A DNA stretch of 64,000 nucleotides from Euryodendron excelsum. Its lineage: Eukaryota; Streptophyta; Magnoliopsida; Ericales; Pentaphylacaceae. Positions 56,619 to 64,000 of this stretch are shown piece by piece; position 1 is the stretch's first letter, and each line of letters opens with the position of its first letter. Under the pieces are notes generated by a model. That model was given only the letters and a program-made list of their open reading frames with translations. It was not told where the DNA came from and made no database searches. The position numbers were made by a program, and so were the translations under genes. Location of the stretch: assembly GCA_033060915.1 (NCBI GenBank), contig CM065385.1:19480001-19544000 (forward strand), in the 5' to 3' direction.

Positions 56619-58911
56619 AAAAGTTTTTAAGAAATACCTTGAAGTTATATAGAATTTCTGAAATGTCTCAGAACCGTTCCTAAAAATTTTTCTTTAAATT
56701 TTTTAAGAATTTCGTCACCATTCTAGAAGCAAATTCTTGGAAGCGAAGTTCTCCTCACAAGAGTTTCCTGGCGACTATGTTTTAGACATGATTCGCAGTT
56801 CCAAATTCACATGGCAAATTCTCCTGAATTGACATTTAAGTCAGACAAAACATTGCTCCTCTTTTTTTTCGCCTCTTTTACTCAAATAATTTGTGCCAAA
56901 ACTTCATCAGAGTTGATCATGAAGGCTTATCATGGAATATTCTTCATTTCAAATGCCAATCAGGTAGACTCCTATCCCAACAAGCTACATAAAGCATAGT
57001 ATTCTCACTGCATTTTCACCACATATGGGGAACATACATTTATTAGATACAATAGAGTAAAAAGCAACTCAAAATAAGCATAATTTTGTATGAGGAAAGA
57101 GGAACTTGACAGGTAGATCCTATTTTATTTCGAGACATACAGACTATGCTTATCACACAGGATGCAAACATTCCACATCCTCCAGGTGTAGGATGTCTTC
57201 CTCTTTTCCTCTTTTCCAAATTTCAAATTCAACTGATATCTTCCTCTTTTCCAAACTTTTTTTTCTAGAAATATAATTGGTTGTAGTTAATCATGACAGC
57301 CCTCCCTACCAGCCAAAGTACGAGAAACATTTCTCATTAAAGAGCAGGATAAAATGAAAGTATAGGATTCAAAAATATTCCATGGTCGAGTCATTAAACA
57401 AGGAAAATTTATACTTAAAATAACAACTTAAGATGACAACCACACCTCAAAAAATCTTCTACAGCTTTATTAAGTCCACTGCCACAACTTGAAAACTGAA
57501 ATCACTTATCAAAATTCAAAATTTATGATGATAAATTATAAATTTGAGGTCTTATAATGAATTTGCTGCGCTTCACTTTCTCACTCTCTGAAGATTCCGG
57601 GAAATCCAAACAAATTTCAAAATATTTCATCAATTGTCCACTTTGTGTCATATGAGAAGCTATCACATAGTCACAGAACCTTTCTTACACATTTGAACCT
57701 TAACTTGTACAAGAATATATTTTGTGCAAAATAATTATTTTTCAAGACTAATTGACAATATAAGGGAAAATATTCAAGTTTCAACAATATTATTTTCACC
57801 TCACTCTCCTATCAATGTATTCAGAATCTTAAAAATATGTTAATATAATTTTGTAGTCATTTCAAAAATTCAGAAAGTAATGTTTTAAAAGCAATTTTTT
57901 AGTCTCAATAGTCTTGTTCATCATCCCGAATTTTAAACCGAAACTCTGTTTTTGCGATTAAACGTGGAAACCTCTCTTCTCCATTGTTTTACAACCAAAC
58001 CTTATGAAATTTATGTCTAAAGTGAGGTTCTTTTCGAACCCAATCCTAATTTGTGCCTCTCGAATAATTTTTTGAGAGCTTTCCACCTATGGTTTCAGAA
58101 TTTAAAACAGAGGTCATTTGTTCTTCCAAAATTGGCTCTGAACCTGACTGCGCATCCATGCATTTCACAGAGTGTACTATATTTCAAAAGTTACTTCGGT
58201 TCTATGGTTACCCACTAAATCTGAGGCTATAAATCTCTAAACAACTTGTAAACTAACCATTTATAACTTCCAATCGAATTTTAATGCATGCAATGTATTC
58301 ACACTTCATGAGACCCGATCAAACTTGATTTTTAGAGAGAGAAAGAAAATGCCTCAGCAGCCATGGATGATGTTCTGGCCTTTTAAGACCAGCTCGGGTT
58401 CTATTTATGACCTCATAAAATATATATTAACCTACTGAAATTCATCCGATTATACCTAAATTGTACATGCATGGTTAGATATCCCAATTTCCAGATTTTC
58501 CAAGTCCAAAGTGTGTTGTAAACCATGGGTTCCTACCAGTTCTTCGGTAATTTCAGCCACAATAAGTGCATGCGGTGCCTAATTAAATGGTAGAGGAGAG
58601 TCTTATACCTGAAATTAACCTTTACTTGCTTTGATCCAGCTTTCTCCCGAAGCCTTTCTTTTTTTTTTTCTTAACTGGTAGTTTCCCCCACGGACTCCCT
58701 CTCTCTTAATCTTCATTTCTCTCTCTATATAAGTCTCTCTATCTCTCGAGTTAGCTGCTCAATGCTTCAGCCTGTGACAATCAATACAAGGCAATAAGGT
58801 GATTGTGCAAAGAAAAAACTCTGGAGGTCTACCTAAGTCATTCGATGTTCACTGAGTCCTCAAGATGAAGTTTTGACTCATAGAAATCTAGGTGGAGGTA
58901 TGTACTATGGA
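56619..58911. other. Unassigned single-copy-looking sequence
   Basis: No coding family recognised. Low-complexity pyrimidine tracts occur at 57185-57260 and 58660-58760. It borders the right arm at 58911. Confidence 0.5.
58722..58745 (+). promoter_or_regulatory. Candidate core promoter (TATA in CT-rich context)
   Basis: CTCTCTCTATATAAGTCTCT is a strong plant-style TATA box with pyrimidine-rich leader sequence on both sides. Transcription would run into the right arm of the inverted repeat, where no protein is recognised. A non-coding transcript is possible. Support is by sequence resemblance only. Confidence 0.3.
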
Positions 58912-61359
58912 AGACTTCAGGAATAAGTATTTATCATGTCACAAAAGAATAAAAATAAAGCAAGTAACAGTTTATAAAAACATGGAAATTTTGTAAAAGT
59001 GAAACACAACCATACAAGTTTCTTAACTCACAGCCACATCAACAGACAACTCTCTCTCTCTCTCTCTCTCACTCACACACACACACACAAACACAAAAAA
59101 GCCAGAGCTCACACTCAATATCACACAGCTAAGATCCTCACAGGTAATTTGTAAGATGGAATCCATCGAGTGTATAAGAATATACTCAATTTTGGAAAAA
59201 TCATACAAATGAAAACTTGGAAACTAAACCGCCTAATCAACTTCAATGAGGAAAAGAATGACATTTATGAGTACAAAACCTACGGCGGTAAGTTTTAAAA
59301 GACCAAAAAACAAAAAATATTCTATTCATTTATGTGATAAAAAAAATCCCCTAAGTTGAGAAAGAAGACTGGAAAAATGTTCAATTTTGCAAATATTGTT
59401 TTGTGTGAATGTAACTGGCTTGCTTATTATCAATGGTGGCAGTAACATGAGTGTGGTGTCCAAAATATGTAACTACAAAGTCGACATAGTCTACAGAATT
59501 ATTTTCTAAACCGTCCCATGCAAAATCGATCAAAAGCATTTTTACTTCATTAGGCGAATGAAATACCTATTGTAGTCAGTAACCAACACCTAATGAAATA
59601 CCTATTGTAGTCAGTAACCAACACATTATTATTTAAAACTAACACGTATTCTACTTGTTCAACAACAATCAGAAGGTTGATGCAGCTGTTGTTTGGCTAG
59701 GCAATGCTAATTCACTTTAAGAGCCAAAAACAAAGTATATGTACCACAAGGTGCAAGAAGACATTTTGATTGAAAGAAAAGTGTCCATGGTTTTTCAAGT
59801 CTTAATTTGTATTTATCAGCAAATTGATTTATACTTGCATTGCGTTTTACTAGTCTAGGCGTTTTTAGTGATTTTAGATTTGCTAGTTATGGGCTATAGT
59901 TTTGGTCCACGAATAGAAATATAGGTCAAATTATGTTTTAGGTCCTATATGTGGTGTATGTTAGGCTTAAAATATACTAATTAGTCAATTTCTTAGTTTT
60001 CTATTCGTAAGTCGCCCCTAGTAGAATAAAACAAAAAGCTAAGCGTCCTATAAATATACATGTAATCTTTACATTCAATAAGAATTGAGTTTTAGAAAAA
60101 TTTGGGTTAGAGCTTCCGTGTAATTTTGCTTTCATTTGTGAAATAACCAAGTTTACTGCTCTCAGGTTACTTTGGAATCCACGAATAGCCCAATCCTTAA
60201 AGCTTTCCTTGCTCTAAACCCAAGATAATATAACTGTAAGCAGCCTCAATTAAAATTCTCTAAGCTGTCCACATCAGCGTTTAGAATCCTACAGAATGCA
60301 GAGAGTATGAAGAAATAATGAGGGAAGTCAAATAACGATACTAAAAATAGAAAATAGCCAACCTAGAATGAAACAGTCTGTGTTCTCTACTATCCTATAT
60401 AATCCTGAAAAAGTGAATCTCACACCCACTGACATTTGAATGCTTCAAATCACCCCAATTTGAAAAAAAATACCAGCACTCGATACAGCCGATCTTACAT
60501 GTGTAGTGCCAATTATTTGTAAAATAGATTGGTGCCTACCACCACCACCATAACGTAGTGCTTGGATCTGCATGAATACTAGAGCTTTTGTTTTGCCACG
60601 GAATCTGCCCATCCAAAACTACTGATGGAGATAGGCTACCAGCACAGAAATTGGAGAGGTTCTGAAATTCCTCTCATTGGCATATTCTTCTAGCATCTTG
60701 CCAAAATGCCTCAAATCTCCATCTTACTACCTCCTAAAGAGCAATTAGAAGTGGACATGAGGTCCTTCTGATGTGAAGTAATTTTGATTCAAAACAAATG
60801 CCTCAATAGATATTGGTATTGTAGCCTTTCTAGGACGATTCAAGTTGTTGACAACTGCACTGCAACCTTGAAAAGTTTGGCCCTCTCTACTGCAAAGTTG
60901 CAAGAAACAGCTCCATTCTTTTATTTCTTTTGATAAGTTAAAGTTTATGGATTCCATGGGATTTAACAGCCTTTTTTTGTACACTAAAACCAATTAAAGT
61001 GGCTAAGGCATACTTGCAGAGTAAGACTTCGATGAAGATGAGAAACACAAATCAGTAAGCAAGCCTGAACAACTTGGTCAGATTTACAAAATTAGAACAA
61101 GTATTTCCATGGATTCAGCATAATCTAACAACACAATGAGAGACATGGCACACATAGTCATAGCATACTTTTGGGACTCACAAGTATTGAAAAGCATAGA
61201 GTCAGCATAAGCACTAGGGTACTGTTAAGAAAGTTAACAAGGAATTGAATGTCGTCCTATGATTGTGCTATTTTGACTACTTGTCTCATGCAATCTGCAG
61301 AATAAACTTTAAAGTTTAAACAATAACAGCCTGCCTCTTTCCTAACGATCTAACATGTA
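58912..61359 (-). repeat. Large inverted repeat, right arm
   Basis: Reverse complement of 38588-41045. The partner open frame is at 60745-60993 on the minus strand. Local stretches (for example 59100-59230) are identical to the left arm over more than 100 bp. Differences elsewhere include CATATGGTGG/CATAACGTAG-type changes and microsatellite length. It is interrupted at its outer end by an LTR element starting at 61360. Confidence 0.95.
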
Positions 61360-64000
61360 TGTCGTGCCCCGGTTTTTGGGGTGTCTAAGGTCCTTTCGGC
61401 TCGGAGACCCTAAAGTACAGAACTTTGTCACTAGAACTCGTCTTCCTAAAAGGACAAGTGCGACTAGGTTTGAAAATTGATTTGACTAAGGGCTTTTTAA
61501 AAAAAATAGGAGTCGCCACCTAACTTGATAAAGGTGAGTCAGGGCACCTAAAACTAAACGTTAATCTGAAGGTTAAGCTTAGAGTTTTTGAAAAGGTTTT
61601 TTTTGAAAACTTCCTCAAGAGCGGGTTTTTAAGAAAATAGGTTGTTTGGCAACCTTTTGAAATGTTTAAGCCCTTTTTGAAAATAACTCCATTTTGGTCT
61701 TTCGAAAACAAAAATCTAAGGTTCGGAGGTTGGTTACATGTAGGGAAGATATCCTAAGATCATCACCCTATCCCGCCCTTTCGGTACCTACATGTCTAAT
61801 CACCATTGGTTCACTCACTAGGATAACCGGTTACCATTGTCCACTTAATATCCACCTTAGTACTTTGAAAAAGGGATTTGGTCATCACTTTTTGGATGAA
61901 TGATGCATGATGCAAGTTTTGGAAGAAGTTTGAAAATAATGGAGGTTTTAAAAGAGTTTGGAATAGAAACTTTGAATTGATTGTAATTTTTTGACAAAGG
62001 GATTGGGGTTGACATAAAAGTTATGACCGCACCATTTCAGGTTGCCTACGTATCTCATTTGGCGAGAATTAGGTCATTCGTAGTTTGGGCAAGAGCCCGA
62101 TGGAAGATGGGCGCATTAGGGCCTTTGGGAAGCTTGAAGACACATTGAGGTCTTTGAAAAAGTTTAAGACACTTTGTGGTCTTGAAAGTTTTGACTTGAA
62201 ATTGGATGGTAGTATGTTTTGAAAATGTTTTTGGATCAATTTGAGAGAGTTTTGGAGAATGTTTTTGAATAACTCAAGAGAGTTTGAGAGTGCTTTTGAA
62301 ATCTTGTTTTAAAAATCTTGGAGGTATGATTTTGGAATGTTTTGATGAATTTGTTTTTGAAAGTTGTCTTTGGAATCCTAATATGGACAACCTTAGAGGT
62401 TGTTCTTGTTTTGTCACTTGTCCTTAGAATCCCTAACCATGAGAGGGCTAAGGACACCTTAGGTTTGTGACTCTTTGGAAAATATTTTTTGGAAAAGTCT
62501 TGAAGAGGGAATGTAAGAACATTTGAAGAATTTATGGAGTTTTTTTTTTTTTTTTGAAATCAAGAGAGTAAGAGATTTTGAGAAGAATAGGTTATGAGAA
62601 TAGTTGACACTTGAATGATCATTTAGAAAAGGGTTCAAGAGTTGGAACTTTGAAGTGCACTAACTTAGGTTGAGTTAGCCTATGGTTAGGGGGAACCTAA
62701 GGTTAACTAACTTAGGTTAGGTTGACCTAAGGTTAAGAAGACTTAGGGTTAACTAACTAGGGTTAAGTTAACCTAAGGTGAGGTAACTAGGGTCAAGTTA
62801 ACCTAGGGTTTGGTAACTAGGGTTAAGTTAACCTAGGGTTAGGTTACTAGGGTCAAGTTAACCTAGGGTTAGGTTACTAGGGTCAAGTTAACCTAGGGTT
62901 AGGTAACTAGGGTCAAGTTAACCTAGGGTTTGGTAACTAGGGTCAAGTTAACCTAGGGTTGGATTGAAAAATGGTTTTGAAAGTTAGTTTAATACACTTT
63001 TAGAAAGAGTTTTGAAAAACCAAACATGTTATGCAAAGGACTTTGGTTGGTAATCTTTATGAAGATCATTTCCATGAAAATTTTGACTCTAGCCAAGAGT
63101 ATGGTTTATATGGTTGGTGATTAGAGACCATTCCAAGGAAAGCTTCCTTATGGCCATTATAACCAATATCTTGACAAGAGTATATAGGGGGTCAAAATTC
63201 AACATAATGATAATGATTTTTAGAGGATCATTTTTGATGCAAAGATGGTGGGAGTGCATTTTTGAAATCATTTTTGGAGAAGGATTTTGAAAACCATTTT
63301 TTCAAGGGAACCATTCCATCAAGAGAGGGTTCATACGGCCAATAAATGGGAGACCACTCAAGAGCGGGTTCCATGGGGCCATTTTTAACCATTAAATTGG
63401 AGAGAATGGAAACCTTGAATATTAGAGAGTTTGAAAGCAATTTTCATGCAAGTTGAAATACAATGATGCAAAAGTATGAATTAGGGGGTTGAGAGGGACC
63501 TTCTAAGGCATGACTCCTAAGGTTTCATCCTATACTTCAAGGGGCCAACTCTTGGAACAACTTTTGAAGGACATGTATAACTTGGAAATGTTATGAAATT
63601 AAGAGTAATGTGAGCATTGTGGGATATGGCAATAAACATAAAATGAAGCCAAGCATACAAAACATGATCAAAATAATAATATGCAAGGGGTCATGATTCA
63701 CATACAAGGCTTTTAGGCTTCACCACACAAATAAGGGGCTCTTAGGCCATGCCATCTTAAAGTAGGCTAGTGAGAGGTCCCCCTACACGGTGGCTCTCAC
63801 TTGCTTTCCTCTAGGCATGATCTAGGAGCCCTCTTGGCTCAAGCATGCAAGAAAGGGGGGTTGAAGATGGGGATTAAAATAGAGAATAGCCTAAGTAGGC
63901 TAGGAGGGAGAAGAGAAGAGTGGGGGAGAGCACAAATGTAAAAGAGATACCACCTTTGTCTTCAACACTCTTGTAGACTTCAATGGATGTTTTGATTGGA
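61360..64000 (+). mobile_element. Left end of a long-LTR retrotransposon, runs off the window
   Basis: It begins TGTCGTGCCCCGGTTTTTGG exactly where homology between the two arms stops. Typical phrases follow: 'GAGACCCTAAAGTACAG', 'AAGTGCGACTAGG' and 'TAGGAGTCGCCACCTAACTT'. I associate these with long LTRs or leaders of plant Ty3/gypsy (Tat/Ogre-like) elements; that assignment is from memory of the repeat style, not proof. About 2.6 kb without any gag or pol coding fits a long LTR. It contains a 30-bp minisatellite. The strand is arbitrary, because no PBS is visible to orient it. Confidence 0.5.
62659..62962 (+). repeat. 30-bp minisatellite with palindromic core
   Basis: Seven units with an exact 30-bp period place GTTAACC at 62767, 62797, 62827, 62857, 62887, 62917 and 62947, preceded by about 100 bp of decayed units. 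Each unit combines AAGTTAACCTAGGGTT with TGGTAACTAGGGTC or AGGTTACTAGGGTC. GTTAAC and CCTAGG are each self-complementary. Confidence 0.95.

Noticed and set aside
62659..62962. Interstitial telomeric repeat
   Set aside because: Units contain AGGGTTAGG-like words, but the strict period is 30 bp and the plant heptamer TTTAGGG is not tandemly repeated.

Overview
This is nuclear DNA of a flowering plant, probably a eudicot. It is AT-rich and dominated by LTR retrotransposons, MITE- and Helitron-like debris and long satellite-like arrays. The only cellular gene remnants are short and broken. I found no intact protein-coding gene, tRNA gene or CRISPR array. Every coding match is to plant transposons, plant nuclear gene fragments or plastid genes.

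Layout. 0-1.6 kb: unassigned. 1.6-5.1 kb: a MITE-like piece, then block 1 of an AT-rich tandem array. 5.1-5.9 kb: a satellite of about 180 bp. 6-12 kb: intergenic sequence with SINE-like, Helitron-like and hAT-MITE-like elements and an old tandem duplication. 12.2-20.8 kb: a frameshifted first exon of a POLLENLESS3/MS5-type TPR gene, three 150-bp repeats, an old segmental duplication, and two decayed exons of histidinol dehydrogenase (HISN8). 21.9-26.8 kb: a minus-strand Ty1/copia element with both LTRs and a tRNA-Met-type PBS. A mosaic of plastid gene pieces (rpl2, rrn23 twice, ndhH) lies inside its gag region. 28.8-36.4 kb: a plus-strand Athila-like Ty3/gypsy element with its 5' LTR, a tRNA-Asp-type PBS and a decayed gag-pol, but no recognisable 3' LTR. 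36.4-37.1 kb: a cluster of palindromic CGTCCGGACG motifs. 37.2-38.0 kb: more of the segmental duplication, then an armadillo-like gene fragment.

38.6-61.4 kb is one large inverted structure. Two arms of about 2.45 kb and near-identical sequence face each other. Between them are 10.5 kb of AT-rich array in plus orientation (block 2, with a five-monomer higher-order repeat of about 2.5 kb), a switch of polarity near 51.53 kb, 3.7 kb of the same array inverted (block 3), and 3.65 kb of non-array DNA holding a 514-bp solo LTR with a perfect 5-bp target duplication. The right arm is cut at 61.36 kb by another LTR element that runs off the window and carries a strict 30-bp minisatellite.

The window is best read as a record of nested insertion, organelle DNA capture, segmental duplication and satellite expansion. 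The most unusual items are the plastid mosaic inside the copia element and the inverted pair of arms around a polarity-switching, higher-order AT-rich array.
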